From a bacterium (GTDB lineage: Bacteria > Desulfobacterota > DSWW01), in assembly GCA_028277985.1 (NCBI GenBank), contig JANQFG010000158.1, positions 32,107 to 96,106 of the forward strand: DNA of 64,000 bases, read 5' to 3'. The notes beneath the pieces are model-generated. The model was not told the origin of the DNA, did no database searches, and was given only the letters and a program-made list of their open reading frames with translations. The position numbers and the translations under genes were made by a program. Numbering within the stretch: the first letter of the stretch is position 1; each line of letters begins with the position of its first letter. Below, piece by piece: positions 42,158-50,416 of this stretch.

Positions 42158-43123
42158 ATGAAAGCAGGATTCCCGCAGGGGCTTGACGGTATCGGATTCC
42201 GCGCTATGGCCTGCTCGGTCGCCTTGATACTTCTGGGGATTGCGGGCTGCAGCACGCAGAAGGAGGTGGGGGAACCTCCAGTGGAGAAAATCTCTATGAA
42301 ACAGGTGTCTGTCGAAGGAATCCATATCCGCTATGTTGAGAAGGGGGAAGGAAATCCCCTCGTACTCGTCCATGGGATCCCAACCTCTTCCTTTCTGTGG
42401 AGAGACATGATCGAGGACCTCTCGGCTCATGGCAGGGTGATTGCCCTGGACCTGCCCGGATTCGGGTTGTCAGACCCTCCGCCCAATGGAGACTATACGA
42501 TCTCGAGCTACGCCCGCCTTCTCGAGGCCTTTCTGGAAGCCCTGTCGATCGAAAGTGCGACCCTCGTCTGTCACGACTACGGTGGACCGATTGCGGTCAT
42601 GTGTGCCCTGCGGAATCCGAAGAGATATGAACGGCTGATCATCCTCGACACCTTCCTGCACAGGCAGCTCCCCCCATGGCCTCTTTCGATGAAGATTGCG
42701 AAGATTCGGCCCATCGGCGAGCTGTTCATGTGGATGGGAGGGGAGTCCGTAGCGCGGTCCGGCCTGGAACAGGGCGTCATGGAAAAGTCCAGGATCACGG
42801 AGGAGGTCGTGCGGCGCTACTACATGCCGGATGGAACCCCGGGCAAGCTGAACAGGACGATGCTGGGGACCCTGCGAGTCGATTACATGGAGGATCTGGA
42901 ATTCATCGAGCAGAACCTTCACACCATTGAGAAGCCCACGCTCATTCTGTGGGCGGAGAGCGACGCGTTCCTTCCTCTCTACCTGGGAGATCTGATTCAC
43001 AAGGATATCAAGGGCTCCAGAATGGAGAGACTCCCGGATTGCGGGCACTTCATTCAGGAGGATCAGCCCGCGCGTGCGACGGAACTTATCATCGAGTTTC
43101 TCGGTGGTCAGAAATCGACATAG
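42158..43123 (+). CDS. Alpha/beta-hydrolase lipoprotein with an Asp nucleophile
   Basis: The 321-residue protein has a lipoprotein signal (LLGIAGCSTQ, Cys31). The hydrolase domain has oxyanion motif HGIPTSSFLWRD, the nucleophile elbow TLVCHDYGGP (Asp140 in place of Ser) and the catalytic His in DCGHFIQEDQP. Asp nucleophiles are used by haloalkane and haloacetate dehalogenases and epoxide hydrolases, so cleavage of a halide or epoxide in the periplasm is possible. ATG 42158 follows GGGAGGTAG. It appears co-expressed with the sigma factor. Confidence 0.8.
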   Translation: MKAGFPQGLDGIGFRAMACSVALILLGIAGCSTQKEVGEPPVEKISMKQVSVEGIHIRYVEKGEGNPLVLVHGIPTSSFLWRDMIEDLSAHGRVIALDLPGFGLSDPPPNGDYTISSYARLLEAFLEALSIESATLVCHDYGGPIAVMCALRNPKRYERLIILDTFLHRQLPPWPLSMKIAKIRPIGELFMWMGGESVARSGLEQGVMEKSRITEEVVRRYYMPDGTPGKLNRTMLGTLRVDYMEDLEFIEQNLHTIEKPTLILWAESDAFLPLYLGDLIHKDIKGSRMERLPDCGHFIQEDQPARATELIIEFLGGQKST

Positions 43124-43376
43124 AGCTCTCACCCGAGGCAAGGGCTGCTTTTCATGCTACGGACAATCTATCAAAACGACATGCCTACGATTTCGGGTCG
43201 CAAGAATTTCGGGATAAGAGCAATACTTGCTGTCTCCTCGTAGGAGGAGTTTGAGCATAAGTCAGAGAGACATGGACAGCACTGAATGCAGATCCTAGAT
43301 TAGATGCTCGTTGTTATCTGAAACACCAGGACGGCTCATATACCGAAGACCCCAACGCAACGGCATGCACACCGAA
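43124..43376. other. Gene-free stretch upstream of the shared regulatory/ORF module
   Basis: No frame with a start site and coding character is visible. Parts read like decayed sequence. From about 43340 it begins to resemble the region upstream of the small reading frame at 60569 (GAAGAC ... ATGCCC). Confidence 0.4.
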
Positions 43377-43740
43377 ATGCCCACCTAACCTCGCCGGGCC
43401 GACATCCGCCGCCGCGTCGATTTCAGCACCCTGGGCACCCGCGAGCCGAGCTGTGACCTCTTAGACGAGACGATCGCAGCGCACACGTTCGGGATGTGGC
43501 TGGTTTGCTCGGCCATCGTATTGCTCCAACGCATATCTTTTACGCCTTCGGTCGAAATAAAAACCTTGGTGGTCGCTTATTCGACCAACATGGTCTATTT
43601 TTCGGCCGAATGTGCAGAATTCTCCTCTGATATTCCCAGATACAAGCGAAAAAATACTTCTATAACAACAAGTTAGGGACGACCAATGTGTAGCTGCTTC
43701 CCGTGGCCCGAACAGTGCAACGCTGTTCATTTAAATGTTG
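43360..43740 (+). promoter_or_regulatory. Upstream module A, homologous to module B at 60240-60610
   Basis: This segment aligns with the reverse complement of 60240-60610 over about 370 bp. Stretches with no gap include TTCGGTCGA to TCGGCCGAA (43549-43611), GTTAGG near 43672 and GTGGCCCGAACAGTGCAACG at 43703-43722. Both modules end about 100-150 bp before the first gene of a catabolic operon, in the same orientation. TATAAC (43661-43666) is a possible -10 element, TATGAC in the other copy. TTCGGCCGAA (43602-43611) is a palindrome of the kind bound by TetR-type regulators. Confidence 0.55.
43377..43693 (+). pseudogene. Broken copy of a small orphan gene related to the frame at 60279-60569
   Basis: Reading from ATG 43377, codon 4 is TAA, but the same frame continues with VDFSTLGTREPSCDLLDE and HTFGMW, aligning with IDFSTPGTHAPCCDLLNE and HTFRTV in the 60.3-kb copy. 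After an insertion of about 27 nt, PSVEIK then STNMVYFSAE match CSVDMS then TTCMVYFSAE. A later frameshift is needed to join KKYFYNNKLG to the other copy's QKSFYDNRLG. Both copies end at equivalent stop codons. Many differences are silent, indicating past coding constraint. No ribosome binding site is seen. It lies about 150 bp upstream of the amidohydrolase operon. Confidence 0.6.
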
Positions 43741-43841
43741 ATATCGAAGAATGCTGGAGATTCCTCCGGGGGCCGAGGCTGTGTCAGGCCATCGGACCAA
43801 CGAGCGAGAGGAGCGACCAAGAACCATAAGGGAGGCTGATC

Positions 43842-44966
43842 ATGAGCAAGGAGTTCCCGCAGGACGAATACTTCAAGATAGACCCCGAGTGTCATCTGAT
43901 CGGAGACATGGGGCCCATCAGCCACTTCCCCGGAGTGCAGATGTGGTGGAGAGCCATCGACAATACATCGAGGGCTCTGGTGACCGGATGTCCTCCAAAG
44001 ATGTTTGACAGGATGGCCAAGGCTCTCGGCATGGAAGAATGGGAAATGCAGAAGACCGCGAATCCGGAGAACATCATCCAGGCCATGGACAAGTACGGAA
44101 TGGACATCGCCTGTCTGCTGCCCGAGTCGATGATGGATTCGACGGGCTACACGACCCGTTGGGTAACGAACGGGGAGATGGCAAGAATCGTGGAATCCAA
44201 TCCGGACCGGTTCATGTATGAGCCAAACCTGTCCCCCATCAAGCACAAGGGTGTGGAGAACACGATCTGGGAACTGGAATACTGGGTGGAAGAGAAGGCG
44301 GCCAAGCTCTTCAAATACTACCCCCCGGAAGACACCTACATCAACGATCCCGATCTTTGGCCTTTCTACAAGAAGGCTGAGGAACTGGGAATCGTACTCA
44401 CCATCCATACAGGGTTTTCCTGGGTTCCACCCGGTAAGAGCAAGCATGCCCTGCCCATTCAACTCGACGATGTGGCACGGGACTTTCCCGAACTGAAGAT
44501 CGTGGCATTTCACATGGGATATCCGTACTGCGACGACCTAAACATGGTCGCCATGGGGCACCCGAATGTATACCTTTCACTGAGTCTCTTGGTTCCCTGG
44601 GCCCTGACGGCACCGCGTAAGTTCGCAAAGATCCTAGGTGAATCGATGCGGTTTGTAGGCCCGGACAGGATTATCTGGGGCAGCGACTACGCGGGCTTCG
44701 CGGTTCAAATCGGAACCGCGATCCTGGGTATGCGCGAGTTCCAGATCCCGGAGGACCTGCAAGAGGGCTATGGCTATCCACCTATCACAGATGAAGATCG
44801 AAGAAAGATCTTTGGCGAGAACCTGGGGAGACTCCTTGGGATCGATACGAGCAAGCGAAGAGTGAAGGCCCAAACAGATTCCAGCGGAATTCTGCCCCTG
44901 AAGGCTTTTGGCGAGGAGGGGAAGGTCCGAAATGAACGCGAAAAGATGGGAAGGAGCCGGGCATGA
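43842..44966 (+). CDS. Amidohydrolase-2-type TIM-barrel hydrolase/decarboxylase
   Basis: This 374-residue protein is of the ACMSD/LigY-like amidohydrolase_2 family, whose members decarboxylate or hydrolyse C-C or C-O bonds using one metal. The conserved barrel motifs are LTIHTGFSW, IVAFHMGYPYCDDL (metal His) and the Asp in IIWGSDYAGF. The usual N-terminal DxH/HxH motif is altered to IDPECHLIGD. Many relatives occur in clusters for degradation of cyclic acids. It opens the rightward operon; its stop overlaps the thiolase-like start (ATGA). Confidence 0.82.
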   Translation: MSKEFPQDEYFKIDPECHLIGDMGPISHFPGVQMWWRAIDNTSRALVTGCPPKMFDRMAKALGMEEWEMQKTANPENIIQAMDKYGMDIACLLPESMMDSTGYTTRWVTNGEMARIVESNPDRFMYEPNLSPIKHKGVENTIWELEYWVEEKAAKLFKYYPPEDTYINDPDLWPFYKKAEELGIVLTIHTGFSWVPPGKSKHALPIQLDDVARDFPELKIVAFHMGYPYCDDLNMVAMGHPNVYLSLSLLVPWALTAPRKFAKILGESMRFVGPDRIIWGSDYAGFAVQIGTAILGMREFQIPEDLQEGYGYPPITDEDRRKIFGENLGRLLGIDTSKRRVKAQTDSSGILPLKAFGEEGKVRNEREKMGRSRA

Positions 44967-46144
44967 GTAAAGGAAGGCTTGCAATTGTTGGTGTCGGCGA
45001 GGTCCCCACGGGGGTCTACCCGGCGAGGTCCCGGTGGGACATCCTCTATGAAGTCTGTATTCAGGCTGTGCGGGATGCGGGAATCGACAAGAATGACATA
45101 GAGGGTGTGGTCACGGTTGCTCCCCAGGCACAACCAAGGCTCACGGCCGAGATCTCCTTCGGGAAGATCCCGGAGGAACTCGGTTTGAAAGGAGTCAAGG
45201 ACGTCTGCATATGCAATGCAGGCGGTGCCTCGACCTCGAATTGTTTACGCATGGCCGAGCACTGGATCCATAGCGGGCTGGCCAAGATCGTCCTGATCCC
45301 TCACGTGACGGTGCATTCCACAATTCCCGCACCCGAGTTGATCAGCTTCTTTGCCACAGCGGGCATGGATCTGCAGTGGGAGTATCCCTTTGGGACCACC
45401 TACAACGGTGTCATGGGCCTGGTGGCCCAGAGGTACATGTATGAGACAGGCACGACTCCCGAACAGATGGCATCCGTGGTCGTGGCCTTGCGGAAGTGGG
45501 CCGCCCTGGATCCGAATTCCATGTTCTACAAGAAGCCGGTGACACTCGACGATGTCGTCTCGTCCCGGATGATCTCAACGCCTCTCCGGAAGAGGGAATG
45601 CAACGTGCTCGGCGACGGCGGTGCGGCCATGGTGGTGACCTCGGCGGAGTTGGCGAAGGAGATAACCGATACGGCTGCTTACAAGCTGGGTGAGGGGGCC
45701 GTGTATTTTTCCGCCTGTCCGATCCTGCGGGACATGAAGGCGGTGGACAAGGGCTATGGCGACTCTGCCCATGCAGCCTTGAACGAGGCGGGGCTCACCA
45801 TAGAGGATATCGACGTCTGGAATCTCTACATCGCCTATCCTTTTGCCATCCCCCTGATGCTCGAAGCGATCGGTGTGTGCGAGAGAGGCACGGCCGGGCA
45901 ATTCATCATGGATGGCCACACATCGCCGGGCGGTAAATGCCCGGTTGCCACGATGGGTGACGCCGTGGGTAGGGGCCACACCGGTTCCGGGGTCAGCATG
46001 GCGACCTATGTGGAGACAGCCCGGCAGGTAATGGGCAAGGCGGGGGAGAGACAGGTCCCGGGTGCCAAATACGTTTTTCAGAACACATCGGGCGGTTCCG
46101 GGATGAACAACATAGCAACCGTATGGGGGAGGGAAGTGTCATGA
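44963..46144 (+). CDS. Thiolase-fold protein of the lipid-transfer/Ltp2 type, catalytic Cys absent
   Basis: The 393-residue protein has the thiolase fold of the SCP-x/Ltp2 group. At the position of the nucleophilic Cys it reads CICNAGGASTSN (about residues 82-93), with Gly/Ala instead of the NxxCASG pattern. The His motif is kept as AVGRGHTGSG, but the second Cys region reads NTSGGSGMNN. Such Cys-less forms act as retro-aldolases (Ltp2 in sterol side-chain degradation) rather than thiolases, usually with a DUF35 partner. The next gene encodes a DUF35 domain and overlaps this one (ATGA), which supports that reading. Confidence 0.85.
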   Translation: MSKGRLAIVGVGEVPTGVYPARSRWDILYEVCIQAVRDAGIDKNDIEGVVTVAPQAQPRLTAEISFGKIPEELGLKGVKDVCICNAGGASTSNCLRMAEHWIHSGLAKIVLIPHVTVHSTIPAPELISFFATAGMDLQWEYPFGTTYNGVMGLVAQRYMYETGTTPEQMASVVVALRKWAALDPNSMFYKKPVTLDDVVSSRMISTPLRKRECNVLGDGGAAMVVTSAELAKEITDTAAYKLGEGAVYFSACPILRDMKAVDKGYGDSAHAALNEAGLTIEDIDVWNLYIAYPFAIPLMLEAIGVCERGTAGQFIMDGHTSPGGKCPVATMGDAVGRGHTGSGVSMATYVETARQVMGKAGERQVPGAKYVFQNTSGGSGMNNIATVWGREVS

Positions 46145-47460
46145 GCGGTTACAGCAAACCCTTGCCGGCGATACAGCCCTGGACAGAGGAATTCTGGAGG
46201 GCCACAAAACAGCACACGCTTCTCGTCCAGGAGTGTAACGAATGCAACGAAAAGATCTTCTACCCGAGAAAGGTCTGCCCGGAATGCTGGTCATCCAACC
46301 TGGGCTGGTCCGAAGCGACCGGAAGGGCAACGGTGTTCAGCTATTCGGTCACCATGGACATGGTAGAGCCGAAATTCATGGAAGACCTCCCCTATGTCCT
46401 CGCCTTGGTAGATCTGGAAGAAGGTGTGAGGATGATGACCCGTATCGTGGACTGCGACCCGGAAGACCTTCACATCGGCATGGATGTGGAGGTGAGCTTT
46501 GATGACGTGACCGACGACATCTCGCTACCCATGTTTCGGCCCGTGGATCCCGCGTTGAGGAAGGCTGTGCCGGACGAAGAAGAGGCGGAGGAGGGTGGGC
46601 AGGGCATGGCTGAGGCCATGAGTCCGGAAACGTACAAGACGATCGCCTACGAAATCGGAGGAAAGAACAGCGCGATTTGCAGAATCACCCTGAACCGTCC
46701 GGACAAGTACAACGCCATTGACCGGCAGATGGCCAAAGAGCTTGTGGACGCCTTTCGAAGGGTCCGGAATGTATCTTCGGTGGGTGTCGTGGTGTTGTCA
46801 GGATCAGGAAAATCCTTCTGTACCGGAGGCGATCTTTCCGTCTTTCCCTCCCTTGCCGAGCATCAGAGTGCCATGGACTGGCTTGCCCACGAGGGCCTGG
46901 ACGTGCAGAAGGCGATCACGGGATGCGAAAAGGTCGTGATCGGAAAGCTCCACGGGTATTGTTTGGCAGGGGGGCTGGAGCTTGCCCTGTGCTGCGACCT
47001 CCTTTACGCCACGGAATCGGCCAAGATCGGCACCACGGAGATCAACATGGGGATCCTGCCGGGCTGGGGCGGGACGGCCAGGCTGCCAAGGAGCATGCCG
47101 GTCTTCCGCGCCAGAGAGATGGTTTACAGCGGCCGAAAGGACTACAGCGCAGTGGAAATGTTCGAAATGGGTCTGCTTACTCGCGTATTCCCGGAGGATA
47201 CGTTCGAGGAGAAATTCGAGCAGATGGTCCAGCTCGTAGGAGGCAAGAGCCCGATTGCCCTTCGCATGGGCAAAGAGGTCATGGAGCGGTCTGCGGAAGG
47301 GGGCAGCATCGAGACGGCCTTGGCCGTGGAGCGTAACGGCATTCAGTGGCTGCAGAACAGCCCTGCCATACAGGCTGCCATGGCTGCCTACCGAGAGAAG
47401 CCGGACCAGCTCACACAGCAACAGAAGAAGAGCAACATCCAGTCCGACGTGAAAAAGTAG
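46141..47460 (+). CDS. DUF35 zinc-ribbon/OB-fold domain fused to a crotonase (enoyl-CoA hydratase)
   Basis: This 439-residue fusion has a rubredoxin-like zinc ribbon with Cys32, Cys35, Cys46 and Cys49 (CNEC ... CPEC) and an OB-fold to about residue 135, an acidic linker (DEEEAEEGG), then a crotonase domain from about residue 165: RITLNRPDKYNAID, SGSGKSFCTGGDLSVF (oxyanion hole) and GYCLAGGLELALCCD. The usual catalytic Glu region reads GILPGWGGTARL, as in true hydratases. In sterol degraders a MaoC hydratase-DUF35 protein docks on the Ltp2 aldolase. Here a crotonase seems to take the hydratase role, giving a hydratase-aldolase complex with the preceding protein. Confidence 0.87.
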   Translation: MSGYSKPLPAIQPWTEEFWRATKQHTLLVQECNECNEKIFYPRKVCPECWSSNLGWSEATGRATVFSYSVTMDMVEPKFMEDLPYVLALVDLEEGVRMMTRIVDCDPEDLHIGMDVEVSFDDVTDDISLPMFRPVDPALRKAVPDEEEAEEGGQGMAEAMSPETYKTIAYEIGGKNSAICRITLNRPDKYNAIDRQMAKELVDAFRRVRNVSSVGVVVLSGSGKSFCTGGDLSVFPSLAEHQSAMDWLAHEGLDVQKAITGCEKVVIGKLHGYCLAGGLELALCCDLLYATESAKIGTTEINMGILPGWGGTARLPRSMPVFRAREMVYSGRKDYSAVEMFEMGLLTRVFPEDTFEEKFEQMVQLVGGKSPIALRMGKEVMERSAEGGSIETALAVERNGIQWLQNSPAIQAAMAAYREKPDQLTQQQKKSNIQSDVKK

Positions 47461-47473
47461 GGGAGAAAGAAAG

Positions 47474-48634
47474 ATGGATTTCGATTTCACAGAAGAACAG
47501 GAGATGCTGCGGAACGAAATGCAGCGCTTCTGCAAGAAGGAGCTCACGCGCCAGTATGTCCGGTGGATCGACGAGAATTGCGATTTCGTCCCTGAGGAAC
47601 TCTGGAACAAGATCAAAGAGATCGGCTACTTCGGTGTGAATGTGCCGGAGGAATACGGCGGTCAGGGGCTGGGGACCGTCGATGCGATGATCATGAACGA
47701 GGAGCTGGGCACTGCCTCGGTCGCGGTACTGTTAGGCATTGGAGCAACGGGCCTTGGTTCGTCTGTGATTCTGAACCTGGGAACACCAGAGCAAAAAGAG
47801 AAATACCTGCCGAAGCTTGCAGAGGGAGAGCTCAAATTTGCCTTGGGACTGACAGAGCCGGGGGGCGGTACGGACATCCTCGGAGCCATACAGACCAAGG
47901 CAGTAGACGAAGGGGACCACTGGAGGCTGAACGGTTCCAAGGTCTTCATCACATGCGCCCATGTTGCCGACTACATTACGACCGTGGCCATCACGGATCC
48001 GGAGGCGAAACGTACGAAGGGCCTCTCGGTCTTTTTGGTCCCCCGGCCCACGGAAGGTCTTGAGACCCGGCTCATACCCAAGCTCGGATGCCACGCCGCC
48101 GGCTGCAACGAGGTGGTCTATGAAGACGTGCGCATACCCAAGGAGAACCTTGTGGGTACCCTCCACAATGGCTGGTACGAACTGCTTGATACGCTGAACC
48201 CGGAGAGAATCGGCACGGCCATGCTGAGCCTGGGAGTTGCCAAGGCTGCGTTCCGAGATGCCTTTGAATATGCTCAGGAGCGGCATGCCTTCGGCGGGCC
48301 CATCGCACGGTTTCAGAGCCTCCAGCACTATCTTGCCGACATCGCCATCGAGATCGAGAACGCCACGAACCTGATCTACAAATGCGCCTGGTTGTGTGAT
48401 CAGGGAAAGCCCTATCACATCGAGGCCTGCATGGCCAAGATCGTGGCAGCCAGGGCCTCGGAGAAGGCTGCGATCTGGGGCATGGAGATCTTGGGGGGGT
48501 GGGGTTATGCAATGGAATACGACATGCAGAGACACTTTCGGGACTACAAGCAAATGGTCTTTTCTCCCATCTCGGACGAGATGGCCAAGAACATGATCAT
48601 GCAGTTCATGGGGTATCCGAAATCGTGGTCATGA
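47474..48634 (+). CDS. Acyl-CoA dehydrogenase
   Basis: This 386-residue flavoprotein has the standard family pattern: DFDFTEEQEMLRNEM at the N-terminus, ALGLTEPGGGTDILG (FAD and substrate loop), a beta domain, and the C-terminal helical domain with QERHAFGGPIARFQSLQH and EILGGWGYAMEYDMQRHFRD. It introduces an alpha,beta double bond into an acyl-CoA and passes electrons to an electron-transfer flavoprotein. Placed between the crotonase fusion and the acyl-CoA ligase (13 and 18 bp gaps), it would supply the enoyl-CoA for hydration. Confidence 0.94.
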   Translation: MDFDFTEEQEMLRNEMQRFCKKELTRQYVRWIDENCDFVPEELWNKIKEIGYFGVNVPEEYGGQGLGTVDAMIMNEELGTASVAVLLGIGATGLGSSVILNLGTPEQKEKYLPKLAEGELKFALGLTEPGGGTDILGAIQTKAVDEGDHWRLNGSKVFITCAHVADYITTVAITDPEAKRTKGLSVFLVPRPTEGLETRLIPKLGCHAAGCNEVVYEDVRIPKENLVGTLHNGWYELLDTLNPERIGTAMLSLGVAKAAFRDAFEYAQERHAFGGPIARFQSLQHYLADIAIEIENATNLIYKCAWLCDQGKPYHIEACMAKIVAARASEKAAIWGMEILGGWGYAMEYDMQRHFRDYKQMVFSPISDEMAKNMIMQFMGYPKSWS

Positions 48635-48652
48635 CGCACGGGGAGACGGTTG

Positions 48653-50200
48653 ATGTATACGCTTGGAGACATCCCTAGGAAGAGCGCGAGGCTCTGGCCC
48701 GATTTCGAGGCCACGGTTTTTGAAGGCACCCGGCTAACCCACCGAGAACTCAATAGCCGAGTAAACCGGCTTGCCAACGGCTTTGTGGAGATGGGTTACC
48801 GGGAGGGAGACCGCGTGGCCGTTCTGGCTGCAAACTCGCACAAGTATCTGGAAATCTACCTTGCCGCAGGCAAGCTCGGCATCAGTGTAACGCCCCTAAA
48901 TTTTCGGCTCTCCGCCCCGGAGATTGCCTATGTACTGAACGACAGCGAATCAAGTTGCTTTCTGATCGGGGACGAATACGAAGGCCTGGCGCTCGGCCTC
49001 AAGGGAGAGTTGAAGCACATCCGGGATTGGATTTCCTTGGACAACCGGACCGAGGGTGCCGTTCCGTATGAAGAGATGCTCGAGGATGCTTCCAGCCAGG
49101 AGCCGGACGTGTATGTGGATGAGAACGATCCTGCGGTTCTGATGTACACCGGTGGGACCTCGGGTCTTCCCAAGGGGGTACTTCTCACACACCGGAACAT
49201 CATGACTGCAACGATTGCGGCTGCCCTGGGGCTAGGTTTTCGACACGACGACACCACCTGCTTCGTCCTGCCCTTGTTCCATGTGTCCTTCTGGCCGGCT
49301 CTAGCTGCCCTGCTCGTGGGCGGAAAGGTGGTTATCAACAGAAAGCCGGAACTGGAAGAGATTCTGCGGTTGATTCAGGATGAGAAGTGCACCCACCTCA
49401 ATATGGTACCCACCCTCTACACTTGGCTCCTGGTGCACCCGGATATCGACCGGTACGACCTTTCGAGCCTGAGGCTCATGTCCTACGCGGGCAGCCCTTT
49501 TCCTCCCGAGGTGCTGAAGAGCTGCATCGAGAAATTCGGCGACCGATTCTCTCAGGGCTATGGCATGACCGAAGCGCTGGGCGGAACCATTCTCCAGCCA
49601 TGGGATCATCGCCTCGAAGGAGAGACGTCGGGACGCCTTGTAAGTGCAGGCGTAGGGTCCCTGTGTGCCGATATCCGTGTGGTGGATGAAGACGCTGTTT
49701 CCCTCCCGGCAGGAGAAGTGGGCGAAATTGCGCTGCGGGGCAAACATGTGATGGTGAGCTATTGGAAGAATCCGGAGCTCACCGAGAGGACCCTCCGAAA
49801 TGGCTGGCTTCACACGGGTGACATGGGGTACCTGGATGAGGACGGCTATCTCTTCCTAGTGGACCGGAAGGCAGACATGATCGTCACCGGCGGGGAGAAT
49901 GTGTACCCCAAGGAGACAGAAGATGTGCTCTATGAGCACCCTGCGGTCATGGAGTGCGCCGTCGTTTCAGCCCCGGACAAGAGGTGGGGGGAGACGGTGC
50001 AGGCAGCTGTGGTTCTGAAAGAGGGGCAGGAGGCGACCTCCGAAGAGCTCATCGCACACTGCAAGAAGAGGTTGGCCGGCTACAAGTGTCCGAAAGCAAT
50101 TGACTTCTGGGTCGCTCTGCCGAAAACCCCTATCGGCAAGATCCTGAGAAAGGATGTGAAGAGCAAGTTCTGGGAAGGCCACGACCGGAGGGTCGGATAA
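48653..50200 (+). CDS. AMP-forming acyl-CoA synthetase/ligase
   Basis: The 515-residue protein is of the ANL superfamily: the P-loop-like MYTGGTSGLPKGVLLTH, the adenylate motif QGYGMTEALGG, YLDEDGYLFLVDRKADMI, and the C-terminal catalytic Lys in LPKTPIGKILRKDV. It activates a carboxylic acid with ATP and CoA, probably the first step for the substrate of this operon. ATG 48653 is chosen; an in-frame TTG lies 3 nt earlier. A 61-codon frame starts right after its stop. Confidence 0.94.
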   Translation: MYTLGDIPRKSARLWPDFEATVFEGTRLTHRELNSRVNRLANGFVEMGYREGDRVAVLAANSHKYLEIYLAAGKLGISVTPLNFRLSAPEIAYVLNDSESSCFLIGDEYEGLALGLKGELKHIRDWISLDNRTEGAVPYEEMLEDASSQEPDVYVDENDPAVLMYTGGTSGLPKGVLLTHRNIMTATIAAALGLGFRHDDTTCFVLPLFHVSFWPALAALLVGGKVVINRKPELEEILRLIQDEKCTHLNMVPTLYTWLLVHPDIDRYDLSSLRLMSYAGSPFPPEVLKSCIEKFGDRFSQGYGMTEALGGTILQPWDHRLEGETSGRLVSAGVGSLCADIRVVDEDAVSLPAGEVGEIALRGKHVMVSYWKNPELTERTLRNGWLHTGDMGYLDEDGYLFLVDRKADMIVTGGENVYPKETEDVLYEHPAVMECAVVSAPDKRWGETVQAAVVLKEGQEATSEELIAHCKKRLAGYKCPKAIDFWVALPKTPIGKILRKDVKSKFWEGHDRRVG

Positions 50201-50201
50201 G

Positions 50202-50387
50202 ATGCCGATTCAGCAAGATCCAACGAGTCGTGATCGTCGAGCCTCTCTCAAGGCAGCGGTTCAGCACATGTTCAATCCCATGCATGTGTATTGTCGGCTT
50301 GTGGACCTGAAGATCCAAAGGGCACTGGCGTTGAAGATCGTCCATAGTTACGAATCTCTGCTGTGGAAACGAGTGTTCCCTTTCTGA
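50202..50387 (+). CDS. Small hypothetical protein
   Basis: A 61-residue basic protein starts 1 nt after the ligase stop codon, as expected for translational coupling in an operon; a GGAGGG stretch inside the end of the ligase gene (50187-50192) can serve as its binding site. The sequence has a helix-forming pattern (FNPMHVYCRLVDLKIQRALA) with a single Cys and ends in basic-hydrophobic residues. I do not recognise a family with certainty. It is convergent with the enoate reductase gene, which ends at 50417. Confidence 0.5.
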   Translation: MPIQQDPTSRDRRASLKAAVQHMFNPMHVYCRLVDLKIQRALALKIVHSYESLLWKRVFPF

Positions 50388-50416
50388 AGGAAATGAGACA
50401 ATTCGGAGAGACCGTT

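Noticed and set aside
43494..43676. Independent 60-codon frame
   Set aside because: It is the part of the broken small gene after its premature stop, read in a frame that leaves the ancestral one after the frameshift.
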